From contig OZ017769.1 in the NCBI GenBank assembly GCA_963969345.1, positions 9,365,725-9,429,724 on the forward strand: a DNA stretch of 64,000 nucleotides. The letters run 5' to 3'. The notes below the pieces were generated by a model, which searched no databases, was not told the origin of the DNA, and saw only the letters and a program-made list of their open reading frames with translations. The translations under genes and the position numbers were made by a program. The DNA is from Turbatrix aceti (Eukaryota > Nematoda > Chromadorea > Rhabditida > Panagrolaimidae). Shown here one piece after another: positions 22,732-32,499 of the stretch. The stretch's first letter is position 1; the number at the start of each line of letters is the position of its first letter.

Positions 22732-23316
22732 ATGAAAGCGGCTATCATACTCCTAGTCTTTAGCCTCGGGGCCATTTTTGCCCAATCGCCGCTTTGCATG
22801 GACAGTAGCTACCAATACGGCTTTTTTGACAACGTCGGTCGTTGCTACAAAATCTTTCAGCTCACAAAAGATCACTTGCCAAACAGAAATCGTTGTTTTT
22901 ATCCGCAAATCTGTAAACAATTCAACACAAAATCCTATCCTGCTATTGTACATAATACTGAGGAAAAGGCTTTTTTGGGTTGGTTTTCGTTCATTACGGC
23001 ATACTGTCATAATTTAATTTTAGCTAGCTTAGTAAATGAAGGTTCGGCACTGATTGGCGGATACCTTCCCTGTGAGCATTCGATATACGACAAAACAAAA
23101 TTCGTCAATATCGATAACACTCCTATTCACGTAATCTTCGATTTTTACGATCATATGAGAACGAAAGTGCCTACTGATGAAATTTCGGCATATGAACTTG
23201 TTTTTTCACATAATGCCGAAGTGGCGTATAGAGGAGCCATAATGGACTGGGGATGGAACTCGTACTTTGATGTGGGACAACACCAAATTATTTGCGCGTA
23301 CGATGTTCCAAGATGA
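22732..23316 (+). CDS. Secreted C-type-lectin-like protein (tentative)
   Basis: This is a single-exon gene of 194 residues. The chosen ATG gives a clean signal peptide (MKAAIILLVFSLGAIFA), whereas an in-frame ATG 60 bp upstream would bury it. The mature part has six or more cysteines. It shows the order expected of a divergent C-type lectin fold: GRCYKIF near the start, YPAIVHNTEEKAFLGWF in the middle, and a terminal WNSYFDVGQHQIICAYD strand pair. The usual WND and EPN/QPD sugar-binding motifs are not obvious, so carbohydrate binding is uncertain. Nematodes encode many such secreted proteins expressed in gut and immunity. AATAAA strings near 23,440 could serve as poly(A) signals. Confidence 0.65.
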   Translation: MKAAIILLVFSLGAIFAQSPLCMDSSYQYGFFDNVGRCYKIFQLTKDHLPNRNRCFYPQICKQFNTKSYPAIVHNTEEKAFLGWFSFITAYCHNLILASLVNEGSALIGGYLPCEHSIYDKTKFVNIDNTPIHVIFDFYDHMRTKVPTDEISAYELVFSHNAEVAYRGAIMDWGWNSYFDVGQHQIICAYDVPR

Positions 23317-23611
23317 ATAGTCTGCAGACTGCAGACGGAGCCCGAGAAGGATACGAAGGAGAGCAAAGCGCTTCTCCTTTCGTGATAGTTGTTGCCACCT
23401 TTCCGTAGAAAAACCTCCGATGCGTACTCCAGATCGTAAATAAATATAATAAATCGGAAATAAATCACGCAAAGTCGAGGACACAACACTACCGTTATGA
23501 TTCAACGTTGCTACATATTTGGAATTCATAATAAACGTCTTTACAAAATCAAAAATTTCAAAAACATTGAACGAATTTTATATTTAGTAATCTTATAGAC
23601 AAAAGTGCGCA

Positions 23612-23742
23612 CCAAGGCGTAAAATCCGGCGTCTGGCCGCCAAAGCCGCGCGGCCGACCTGAGGATTTTAGGCCCGCCAAAAAAGCTGGAAAAAAATTTG
23701 AAGATCATTTTTTACTAAAAGTATGATTTTGAGATATTTTTG
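23612..23742. repeat. Dispersed 130-bp repeat, copy 1
   Basis: The stretch from CCAAGGCGTAAAATCC to GAGATATTTTTG matches 47,044-47,178 along its whole length with moderate divergence. This includes the phrases GCCAAAGCC, CGGCC and AGATCATTTTTT. No coding capacity is seen. It may be part of a non-autonomous transposon. Confidence 0.7.
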
Positions 23743-23843
23743 TTAGCTGCTTCAATCAAACTTTGAATTGTTTTTTGCATTGAGTTTATTATCGATCACA
23801 CAGCAATAATCATAAGCATTTGATTCATGAGCAGCAATGAACC

Positions 23844-24014
23844 TTATTTACCATAGGGGTGTGGAATATATGGGGGTGGAAGCATCATTCTATGCACCAC
23901 ATGAATGGGGCGCTTTTTAGCAACGTGATGTTTTTTTTGTTTTCTGCCACGTTTGGCGTCAATTTGAGTCGCGGTGAGAGCGAGGAGAAGGAAGATGAAG
24001 AAGAAGACTTTCAT
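23844..24014 (-). CDS. Short secreted cationic peptide precursor 1
   Basis: This 56-residue single-exon gene starts immediately after CTACC. Residues 1-20 are a hydrophobic signal (MKVFFFIFLLLALTATQIDA). The rest is strongly basic: a KRGRKQKK patch, a KKR site, then PIHVVHRMMLPPP and a C-terminus ending PYGK. A final Gly-Lys is the usual substrate for carboxypeptidase trimming and C-terminal amidation, and KKR is a convertase site. One product could therefore be an amidated His/Pro/Met-rich peptide of about 20 residues. The codons around the signal are identical in all three family members here. It could be a neuropeptide-like or antimicrobial peptide; I do not recognise the mature sequence. 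Confidence 0.72.
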   Translation of the reverse strand: MKVFFFIFLLLALTATQIDAKRGRKQKKHHVAKKRPIHVVHRMMLPPPYIPHPYGK

Positions 24015-24387
24015 GGTAGATCAGGATGCTTCAAGTGACATGTTTTTCACAGAGCCGAACTTGTATTTATACCCTTTGAATTGTGCATATCAATTTTTTA
24101 ATGCATGTCAAGTAGGCCGTTTTAATCTAAAAAAAATTAAATTTTGTTTGAATCAGGGGGCGTAGTCTTGTAAGCTATCACTTTTTGCCTAACATGTTTT
24201 TCATTGAATTACAAGATTCTGAATTTCGCGTTGGTGTAAGAGCTTACAAGACTTCGCCCACTTATTCAAACAAAATTAATTTTTTTTAATCAAAAACGGC
24301 CTACTTGACATGCATTAAGAATTCAATGGATACAAATACAAGTTCGGCTCTGTGAAAAACATGTCACTTGGAGCAGTCTGATCTACC

Positions 24388-24558
24388 ATGAAGATCTTCT
24401 TCTTCATCTTCCTTCTCCTCGCTCTCACCGCGACTCAAATTGACGCCAAACGTGGTAGAAAACATAAAAAACCTAACGTTGTTAGAAAGCGCCCCATTCA
24501 TGTGGTGCATAGAATGATGCTTCCACCCCCATATATTCCACACTCCTATGGTAAATAA
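24388..24558 (+). CDS. Short secreted cationic peptide precursor 2
   Basis: This is the mirror-image paralogue of the gene at 23,844, also 56 residues. The signal is MKIFFFIFLLLALTATQIDA. The basic region reads KRGRKHKK and then a second KR site (VVRKR). The putative mature peptide starts PIHVVHR and ends HSYGK. Differences from copy 1 are confined to about seven residues, mostly in the linker between signal and KR site and near the C-terminus. AATAAA lies 54 bp after the stop. The Gly-Lys end predicts an amidated tyrosine. Confidence 0.75.
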   Translation: MKIFFFIFLLLALTATQIDAKRGRKHKKPNVVRKRPIHVVHRMMLPPPYIPHSYGK

Positions 24559-24711
24559 GGTCCATTGCTGTTCATGAATCAAATGCTTATGATTATTGCT
24601 GTGTGATCGATAATAAACTCAATGCAAAAAATTATTCAAAATCTGATTGAAACACCTGTTGGGGCTTATGCGATGCAGTAAAGGGGTAACAAAGTTTTCT
24701 TCAAAACAACC

Positions 24712-25399
24712 TAAATCAAGAATGAGCCTGAAACGCCGCCTCATCCACCAGTGCATCACCCCTGCCGTCCTCTACGGCTGTGAGACGTGGGCACTCACGA
24801 AAGCGATGTCTCAAACGTGCTATTCTCAGCGCACGTTTGATCGACAAGCTGCCGTCAGACTCCATCCGTCAACGCACGAAGCTCAAGGACTGGTACGCAA
24901 TGGCCCTGCTGCGCAAAGTCAGGTTCGCCAAGAAGCCAGCAACGGACAACTGGGCAACCCGCCTAAGCCACTGGAAGCCGCAAGACCAGCCAGTGCCTCC
25001 GACCGCGCCAAAGAACAAGCGTCCGCCAGGCCACCCTCCGAGGCGATGGACCGACGACTTTGCGGCCTTCCAGAACGCTCCTGCTAAGGACTACGACGTG
25101 ACGCAGGTAGCTACGATTGACGGCGCTCTCTTCGTGCAATCTCGATACTCATCACTGTTTCTTTAATTTTGTAATGAGTAATTATGCACGAGTAAGAGTA
25201 ATAAAGTGCATAAAGTAAAGTAAAGTGAAGTACCCTCCTCCATCAGTTATGCTTTTATATAGTATACGTATACGTTGCTGGTTTCGCCCACGCAGCTCAT
25301 CCATCACTTTTTTTACTTTGTAAAGTAAAATATTATATTTTTTAATTTTGTGTATAAAAATGCTAAACATATTATGTTTTGCATTTTTACACAGAATTC
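24712..25399 (+). mobile_element. 5'-truncated LINE, copy 1
   Basis: Between the flanks of peptide genes 2 and 3 lies the 3' end of a non-LTR retrotransposon. The frame around 24,725-24,810 reads LKRRLIHQCITPAVLYGCET followed by WALTK. This is the conserved end of reverse transcriptase in RTE/CR1-like elements. A frameshifted continuation reads IRQRTKLKDW and PPRRWTDDF, the usual C-terminal block. It ends in a taaag-type tail near 25,200-25,230. Frameshifts and 5' truncation make it inactive. The breakpoints fall at the ends of the inverted flank copies (24,711 and 25,400). Confidence 0.82.
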
Positions 25400-25980
25400 G
25401 GTTGTTTTGAAGAAAACTTTGTTACCCATTTACTGCATCGCATAAGCCCCAAAAGGTGTTTCAATCAGATTTCGAACAGTTTTTTGCATTGAATTTATTA
25501 TCGATCACACAGCAATTCATTCATTCATTCAATTATTAAATCAAATACTTATGCTGTGTGAAAAGATCACACAGCAAAAATCATAGGTATTTGATTCATG
25601 AACAGCAATGAACTTTATTTACCAAATGCGGGTGGTATTATTATCCCTGGGTAAAAGGGGTGAATTCTTTTGGGAAAATTAACTGCAAGAGCGTTAGTTT
25701 GAGTCGCGGTGAGAGCGAGGAGAAGGAAGATGAAGAAGAAGAACTTCATGGTAGATCAGGCTGCTCCAAGTGACATGTTTTTCTCAGAGCCAAACTTGTA
25801 TTTATACCCTTTGAATTCTGCATATCAATTTTTAATGCCTGTCAAGTAGGCCGTTTTAATCCAAAAAAATAAATTTTGTTTGAATAAAGGGCGAAGTTTT
25901 GTAAGCTCTCACTTTTCGAATGAAATTTTTTTCTCTGAGTTACAAAATTCTGAATTTCGCGTTGGCGTAATCATCAAAAT
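25400..25980 (-). repeat. Third copy of the peptide-gene unit
   Basis: It starts GGTTGTTTTGAAGAAAAC, the inverted match of 24,694-24,711. It continues in the same orientation as the 23.8-kb arm through the third peptide gene to the TGTAAGCTCTCAC and TTCGCGTTGGCGTAA phrases also found at the centre of the first pair. Confidence 0.8.
25615..25749 (-). CDS. Short secreted peptide precursor 3 (diverged mature part)
   Basis: The gene encodes 44 residues. The signal (MKFFFFIFLLLALTATQTNA) is nearly identical to the other two copies, but the rest is different: a short linker ending PKR, then IHPFYPGIIIPPAFGK. The KR site, the following IH, the double proline and the terminal aromatic-Gly-Lys are kept while everything else has changed. 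The upstream and downstream flanks are still alignable. This pattern of a frozen signal with a fast-evolving mature peptide is typical of secreted defence or signalling peptide families. Confidence 0.72.
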   Translation of the reverse strand: MKFFFFIFLLLALTATQTNALAVNFPKRIHPFYPGIIIPPAFGK

Positions 25981-26040
25981 TCACTTTTCAGGGGTGTGGA
26001 GTTTCAGAAATTCTGCAAAATAATTTTTTAATGCATAGCA

Positions 26041-26311
26041 AGTAGAAGGCTTCCGCAAGACCAGCCAGTGCCTCCGACCGCGCCAAAGAACAAGCGTCCG
26101 CCAGGCCACCCTCCGAGGCGATGGACCGACGACTTTGCGGCCTTCCAGAACGCTCCTGCTAAGGACTACGACGTGACGCAGGTAGCTACGATTGACGGCG
26201 CCCTCTTCGTGCAATCTCGATACTCATCACTGTCTCTTTAATTTTGTAATGAGTAATTATGCACGAGTAAGAGTAATAAAGTAAAGTAAAGTAAAGTAAA
26301 GTAAAGTAGAA
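26041..26311 (+). mobile_element. 5'-truncated LINE, copy 2
   Basis: It begins with the GCAAGACCAGCCAGTGCCTC phrase, then nearly matches copy 1 (24,980-25,200) to the 3' end. It finishes in an AAAGT pentanucleotide run (26,277-26,310). Only the last about 60 residues of the reverse transcriptase remain. The simple-repeat tail fits RTE-type 3' ends. Confidence 0.82.
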
Positions 26312-26329
26312 GGCTTCAAAAAACTTGGT

Positions 26330-26545
26330 TCTATGATTGTTACGGTCAATATCAGTTCAAAGCACTCCGCTGGTGAAGATGACATTGAACACCTTTTCCA
26401 AATTGCGATTTCATCACCACGCATGACATGACGAATCCTATGCTGCCATTCCCTTATTTGAATCGTCAAAAACAACTTACCGACAACGTTCAAATTTCGT
26501 TCAAAATTATCAAAATTATTGAAGATTTCAAGCTAAGGGGTCGAT
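26330..26545 (+). pseudogene. Fragment related to the 32.5-kb gene
   Basis: Translations in two frames recover pieces resembling the C-terminus of the 32,500-33,646 gene: VNISS, then after a frameshift DMTNPMLPF, NRQKQLTDNV and a terminal SFK. The nucleotide string GACGAATCCTATGCTGCC is shared exactly. At least one frameshift and a stop make this a relic. Confidence 0.7.
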
Positions 26546-27533
26546 TCTGAAGTTTTCTTGCTTTTTTTGTTGTTTTGATGTTTTTGTCGGCACACCATGC
26601 CGTCATGTCACCCTGGAACCAGGGATGGGTGAACACTTTTTTGTCTATGAACGAACATAAACATTTTGTCAATTTTGTTCACATGTATGAACAAACGTGA
26701 ACACGTTCAATCTTGTTCTCAAACAAACGTGAACAAACACAATGAACAAATTATAAAGGCTGAACTCCATTTTTATTCTTTATTTTTGGCAGAACAATCG
26801 AAAATGAAATCAAAAGCTACTATTAGGGTGCTCCAAATGTTCTCGAACAAACGTTTTTAATTTTTATTTTTAAACCACTAGGAATTTTATGAAACGGGCA
26901 ATGAGGAACAATTGTATAGACATTAGGGAACCTTGGATTTACGGGGTTTTCATTTTGCTTCTCTTTCCTGCTAATCACAAGCTCTAACACACGCTCAATT
27001 TTTTTAAAAAAAACCAACGCCAGCCTTTTTTTTGTGATTGCGCACCCAGAAGCTAACATAAAATTTTACCTGCGGCTTAATTGTTCGAGGAACATGTTTT
27101 TTATTTAAAAAAATTGAACCCCCCCCAGTTAAAAATTTAAAAAAGGTAAAATAAATTCTATTTTTTGACTTTGGAGTGCTTTCAAATGAGCGGCTCTATT
27201 TTCCGAATTACAATTTCGGGGGATGCGGTTTATGGCAAATTTTTATTGTTAGAATATGCGCAAATATTGCTCATTTTGTTCGTTCTTTCTGTTTGAAAAA
27301 TTGATGTTTGTTTTGGATTTGTTCCCCTCTCAGCTTGAAACCATTCGCGGAAATGATTTGGATTAGCCAAAACCAAATCATTTCCGCTCCGATCTGATTC
27401 TGAGTGCCGTTTTGTCGAAATCAGAATAATTCAGAATTCACAACGCCGTGTGAAAAATCATTTAATTAACATTTTTCTTTTTTTCTGTATTTGTTTTGCC
27501 GACCATGCTCATTCTGATGTTTATACGCTCGGT
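26546..27533. other. Intergenic region with GAACA-rich repeat
   Basis: At 26,620 a hAT-like start, CAGGGATGGGTGAACAC, is followed by GAACAAACGTGAAC repeats similar to the MITE at 14,204. I could not find a matching right end or target duplication, so it is a truncated or diverged copy. The rest holds C and T runs and the presumed promoter of the F-box gene. Confidence 0.45.
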
Positions 27534-29381
27534 ATGAAGGTGAAGCTCACGACATCCCGGACTCGATCCCGCTCGGAGACAAATGATGATTTCAAATCTC
27601 CTAAAGGAATTTTGAAATCACCAAAACAACCACAGCCGTCGTCCAGAACTGTTAGAAAATCGACAAAGCGTGATTATGCTACGATGAAAAACAGCTCTAA
27701 CAAGGTAAGTATTCATATTTATGCTCTAAAAATATTCAAAGACTCTTTAGGTTTCGTGCGTCAACAAGAAATCTCGCTCAACGCCAACGCTCAATGATAT
27801 GCCGCTGGAAATTCTTGTAAGTTGTTATTTTGTTTTAATAGATTTCATTTTTACCACTGATTTCCAAAAATCATATTTAATTTTTTTAATTTAGATCCAC
27901 ATAATGTCTTACATGAACTTCAATGACATGTTCAAGATGGAACTTGTTTCTCGGAGAATGCACGCTGTTACCCAGACGGCTTGGAAGGACGTCAAGAGTA
28001 TCTCTACTTTTCCAATGTACTACAGTAATTCTTCTAAGCTTGTCAACAAGTACAAATGTGATGCTGACATTGATGATCGTACCGTAAGTTTAACTTTCTT
28101 TGGATGAAGGTTACGGTGTTTTTTTTGCATTTTTTAGGCCAAGGTTGTCGCGAAGCGTTGCAATATTCAATACTTAGAAGCCGGCACTTTGCTAGGAAGC
28201 TGTAATATCACGTCTCAAATTTTAACCGCTCCCGTCACAAAATGCATGCCAAATCTCCGTCGCATCAACTTTGAGAATATAGATCTAAACAATCGCAGCA
28301 TGAACGCACTCGCTTATCACTGCAATCAATTAACGCATGTGACGTTCAAAAATTGTTTCAGTCGAATATGTATTGGAGAATCCCTTGGCAAGCTCTTCGC
28401 CAGGTGCCATGGTTTAACGTACGTCGACGTGTCCAGAAATGACAATCTCAAAGCCGATTCTCTTTTTTCCCTGCCGCCGACTGTTCAACATTTGAACATT
28501 TCGGAAAATCTGGATTTCATGCCATTCGATGTGCTCTCTATGGTCGAAGCGTGTCCAAATCTGCTCAGTTTTGTCTTCAATTTTACACAAATGGAAAACG
28601 ATACTGAATTGATCAATTTTTTGCTACGCCGTCTGCACAAGATTCAGTATCTTGAAATTGAGGATTTCGGGCCTGATGAACCTACTGCCTTTCTTGACTT
28701 TTCACATAATCCGGATCTCACGGCTTTAAAAATAAGTTCATGTTATACAGAATTCATCTGGCCTCCTACTCTGAAAACGCTTCAACACTGCACCAAACTT
28801 CGCTTCCTGACTCTCAACATTGACTGCGGAGCCGAAGAGATACGTTTACTCGCTGCCTGCAAGTCTTTGAGGGTGCTGTACCTCATCGGAAACAATTACA
28901 AATTGGATAACATGTCTCATGTCGTCAATTCTTGTGGAATTGAGGTGAGCTGTTTCTTCATGGCTGATTAAAAATTTTTATTTTAGTATCTGCGTCTAGC
29001 AAGCGCTCAATTTATCAGCAGAAAAAGCATTGCGAAGTTTCTTGGCGACACACCAGTAAGCGATTTTTTTTTAAACGAAATCTTTGATTTTCATTTTAGT
29101 CACTAAAAGGCCTTCACTCCTGTGTCAAACCAACGCCCCAATTTGGTTTTGATTTCTATCTTTTCGTGATGGAATACTTCGCAGATCTGTGCATGCCAGT
29201 GTCGGGCAGTGACATCGACCCGGAACGTCTACCGTTTCTGTATGATGAAATTCCCCCTAATGCTTTTAACAGGGTAGAAGACTGTTACCTTTGTCCATCC
29301 GATATCGAAAGGTTGACGTATCTGTCTGATGACTTTGAACAGGTAGCTGCAAAAGTTCTTGAATTTGGGGCTCGGACCTGA
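27534..29381 (+). CDS. F-box protein with LRR-like C-terminal region
   Basis: Six exons join in phase: 27,534-27,704, 27,751-27,816, 27,895-28,083, 28,138-28,944, 28,987-29,055 and 29,100-29,381. They give 527 residues. After a basic Ser/Thr-rich leader, residues about 73-118 form an F-box (LNDMPLEILIHIMSYMNFND then MFKMELVSRRMHAV), the SKP1-binding module of SCF ubiquitin ligases. Residues 143-430 contain irregular leucine-rich strands (PNLRRINFENIDL, LTHVTFKNC, LTYVDVSRND). Nematode genomes carry large, fast-evolving F-box families of this kind. An ATG 84 bp upstream would add a hydrophobic N-terminus that makes little sense for a cytosolic protein, so I chose the internal ATG. Confidence 0.82.
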
Positions 29382-29423
29382 TTACCAACGGTGCATCTAT
29401 TGATTTTCACAAACTGATTACAT

Positions 29424-29429
29424 AATAAA
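29424..29429 (+). terminator. Poly(A) signal of the F-box gene
   Basis: AATAAA lies 43 bp after the TGA of the F-box gene in AT-rich DNA. Confidence 0.55.
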
Positions 29430-29935
29430 ATTTATAAATTGGATTGATGCTTTCTATAAGCTTAGAAAGCCGATGCTGGTGTAACACAAAAGTGCGAGAT
29501 GTCAAAATACTTCTGAACCCCCGGCGGGTCTAAAAAATCACTACGAGCATTTTTTCATTGAGGGAAGGGACATTGAAAAAGCAATTTTGAATTTAGAAGC
29601 AAAAAAATGAGTCTATTATGTTTTCTGTCTGCAGTCTCTCGTTTCTTTGTGTTATTCATGTAAAACAAGAATGACGGTCTCCTTTTTCATTTGCGTTTGC
29701 TAGCCTTTATAAATTAATTTGTTGGTTTTAAAATTGGTTTTATACCTTTGTTTTTGAGGTATGCAATTCGATCTGCCCAGGTGAAAGCTTGTGGTTGATT
29801 ACCATAAATTTTGGAATGCTTCAGTTTTTACTGGAGCCTTTTCATTGTGACGCTATCTGCTGCAATCCTTGCTTGTAGGAATGTTCAGCGCTTGATTTTT
29901 CTTTTTACGCGGTTCCGCTGGTTTTGTGCCTAAAA
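29430..29935. other. Intergenic DNA
   Basis: No gene or repeat is recognised apart from ordinary AT-rich sequence. Confidence 0.4.
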
Positions 29936-29972
29936 CAAGATCTTCGCAGCCCTTCGGGCTGCGGAGATCTTG
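29936..29972. other. Stable hairpin with C(UUCG)G loop
   Basis: The 37 bases fold as CAAGATCT-t-CGCAGCC closing on CTTCGG and back through GCTGCG-g-AGATCTTG. This gives a stem of about 15 pairs with one internal mismatch and a cUUCGg tetraloop. Such loops are unusually stable in RNA. It sits directly before the AACGA-rich tract. No tail of U residues follows, so it is not a simple terminator. Confidence 0.75.
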
Positions 29973-30360
29973 ACGATTTAGACGAAAAGAAGAACGAAAA
30001 AAACGAAGAAAAACGATTTAGAACGAAGTAAAACAAAGAAAAACGATTTAGAACGAAGTAAAACGAAGAAAACGAACTAAAACGATTTAGAACGAAGTAA
30101 AACGATTTAGACCGAACAAAAACGAAGAAAACGAACTAAAACGATTTAAAACGAACAGAAACGATACAAAGACGATGCACAACGAAAACGACCCAAACGA
30201 TGAAGAACGATCAAAAACGATATTAGACGACTCGCGACGAAAAAACGATTCTAACGAATCCTACGACGAAAACGAATTAGGACGATAAACGATTAAAACG
30301 AATTCAAACGACAAAACACGAATCGGCTTTCGGCTACGAACGCAGACGCTAAACCGAATG
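29973..30360. repeat. Degenerate AACGA-rich tract 1
   Basis: About 350 bp consist of irregular AACGA and AAAACGATTTAGAACG units. A similar tract lies at 31,490-31,985. No coding frame of interest is seen. Confidence 0.7.
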
Positions 30361-30424
30361 ACATCTTTTGGAACTACTCTGAAATTTCGAAAGCTTCATT
30401 TGTAAGCACTCAAACGGACACGAT

Positions 30425-30533
30425 CAGTGATGCAAAATAACTGAACCGCTCGGGCACCCGACCCAAAACCCAAATTTTTGCATACCCGCCCAAAAATCGG
30501 GTCGGGTTTTCGGTCGGGTATCCGACAGCACTG
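30425..30533. mobile_element. 109-bp hAT-type MITE (GGGTCGGG-rich)
   Basis: The ends CAGTGATG and CAGCACTG are imperfect complements, and the element is flanked by the identical octamer GACACGAT (30,417-30,424 and 30,534-30,541). Its interior is made of CCCGACCC and CGGGTCGGG words. The 8-bp duplication with CAGTG ends places it in the hAT superfamily as a non-autonomous element. Confidence 0.88.
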
Positions 30534-31330
30534 GACACGATATCTGGTGGCATTTGTGATATCTGTTGGCATTTGTCAAATCGGATCGAAACATCTATGA
30601 CATTCATTTACCTCAGAATTACAATTAGCAATTCCCGAAATTTCGGGTTCTCAGATCGGATACCTTCGGATACGGGTTCTCAAAACTCAGGTTTTTCCGA
30701 TGTTTTCCGCGACCCGGTCAAAAAATGGCTCGGGTCGGGCAATAAAAAATAATCGACCCGGTTCGTGCACGGGGAAACTTTTTTTAAGTTTTCGGACGGG
30801 ATCACCAGAATCGGGTCGGGCCGGATCGATTTCGGGTACCTGAAAACCCAAAAACCAAAAGAAAAATTATTTGGTTTTGCCTTATTTTATTAGTTTTGTC
30901 TCTGATCCATTATTTTATTAGTTCTGTTCTTGCTGTTTTCTGGGTCAGGTTTTCGGACGGGTACCCGACAGCACTGGACACATCGGATTTGTTGGCATTT
31001 GTCAAATCCGATCGAAAGATCTATGACATTCATTTGCCTCGAAATTAAAATTAGCAAATCCCGAAAATCCGGGTCTTCAGGTCGTTAATACCTTCGGATT
31101 CTCAAAACTCAGGTTTTTTCAATGTTTTCCACGGCCTGGGCTCGGCCAATTGGATTTAAAGGTTTGAACCGGTCGAAAAAATGACCGTTGGCTCGGGCCG
31201 GGCAATAACTAATCGGCCCGGTTCGTGCACGGGGAAACACCGGCATCACCTTGACCGGGCCGGGCCATACCCAAATCGGGTCATTATTTCGGGCGGGATC
31301 GATATCGTGTACCTGAAGGCCTTGCCGTAG
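30534..31330. repeat. Diverged GGGTCGGG-type repeats, two direct copies
   Basis: Two copies of a roughly 300-bp sequence lie at about 30,540-30,790 and 30,976-31,250. They share GGCATTTGTCAAATC, GATCTATGACATTCATTT-type phrases, CTCAAAACTCAGGTTTTT and CGGTTCGTGCACGGGGAAAC. A second CAGCACTG end (30,967-30,974) precedes the second copy. The region appears to be a nest of hAT-related fragments followed by local duplication. Confidence 0.65.
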
Positions 31331-32499
31331 TTTTTTTTTAAATACGTGGGTTCGCTCCGCTTCTTTTTTTTGACATTTACCACTCGGAGGCGGTCAGAAA
31401 CCGTGAAATTTCAAATAACTTTTTTTTGAAAAATTGAAAGATGCGGACTGCCCTTCGGGATGCTACGACAAACTCGATCAAAACGACAAAAAAAGGATCC
31501 ACCACGGTCAAAAAGCAATAAAAACTGATTTTGAGACGATGCGACAACAATGGAAAACGATTTGAGACGTCTTACAACAAAAAACATTTTTGTTGCCAAA
31601 AAGATTCAAAACGAATCACGAAGGCAACAAATCGGCACCATAGCCTCCGACTCAGATTTCTACAACAGTCAAAAAAGATCTGAAACACAACGAAAACGAC
31701 TCGAAACAACTCTTACCTAAAACGCATACATGAATAAACACGATGAAAAAACAACATTTTTGACGAAAAAAACGATTGAACGAATCACGAATGCAACGAT
31801 TTGGCCTGCGGCCACGATTTTTACGTCAAAAAACGATCCAAAACGAATTTTACGATAAAAATGACACAATCTTACCAAAAAACGACCAAAACGATTTGAA
31901 ACGACTGAAAACGAAAAAGAAATAAGCCTATTGCCACGATTTTTACGATTGAACGACTTTCACGACGAAAAACGAACGCACACGCATAATGATGGAGACA
32001 CGGACGCACGCGACAAAAACGTCATTTTATTGACCTTTATGCAAATTTGATTACTTTGTTGGAGATTTGTGATCAAAATTTTGACATATTTGGAATCCTC
32101 TCGTTGAGACGGTTCGACGGATACCACTCAAAACTTTTGGAGGTTTTTGGCACAGTTTATGCCATTTTTGACAACTTTCTCCTCACTTTTTGATAAAAAT
32201 TGCATTTATTTTGGAATCTACTCGTTAAATGCAATGGAATAGCTATACTCATGTGCCTCGGAAATGAAATTTGTGTATTTCAGATAAAGCCGGATTTAAG
32301 CTTATCCGTTGATCCGATAAAAAAATGAGGTACCATTTCGTGATCCCCATGTTCTAGCGCATCTTTTAAGACTATACCCGGTACCCAGAGCTTTCATTTG
32401 CGTACGTATAAACGGACACATTTGCTTTTAGATGGGTGTAATCTCGTTTTTGACCATTTTACAGTTTTAGACCATTCCTGACTTTGTAGGCTACTCCAA
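31331..32499. other. AACGA-rich tract 2 and intergenic DNA
   Basis: From about 31,490 to 31,985 irregular AAAACGA units recur as in the tract at 30 kb, together with another CCCTTCGGG word near 31,450. From 32,000 to 32,499 the sequence is ordinary AT-rich DNA and presumably contains the promoter of the next gene. No extra gene is seen. Confidence 0.5.

Larger units (their letters stand above)
23756..24650. repeat. Inverted repeat carrying two peptide genes
   Basis: Arms of about 410-420 bp (23,756-24,176 and 24,241-24,650) are inverted copies separated by a 64-bp spacer. Each arm contains one complete peptide gene with flanks, so the two genes are transcribed away from the shared centre. 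Divergence between arms is about 5-8 percent by eye. Confidence 0.85.

Noticed and set aside
26620..26860. A second hAT-like element beginning CAGGGATGGGTGAACAC
   Set aside because: No matching right end or 8-bp duplication was found, so it is only noted as a related repeat.
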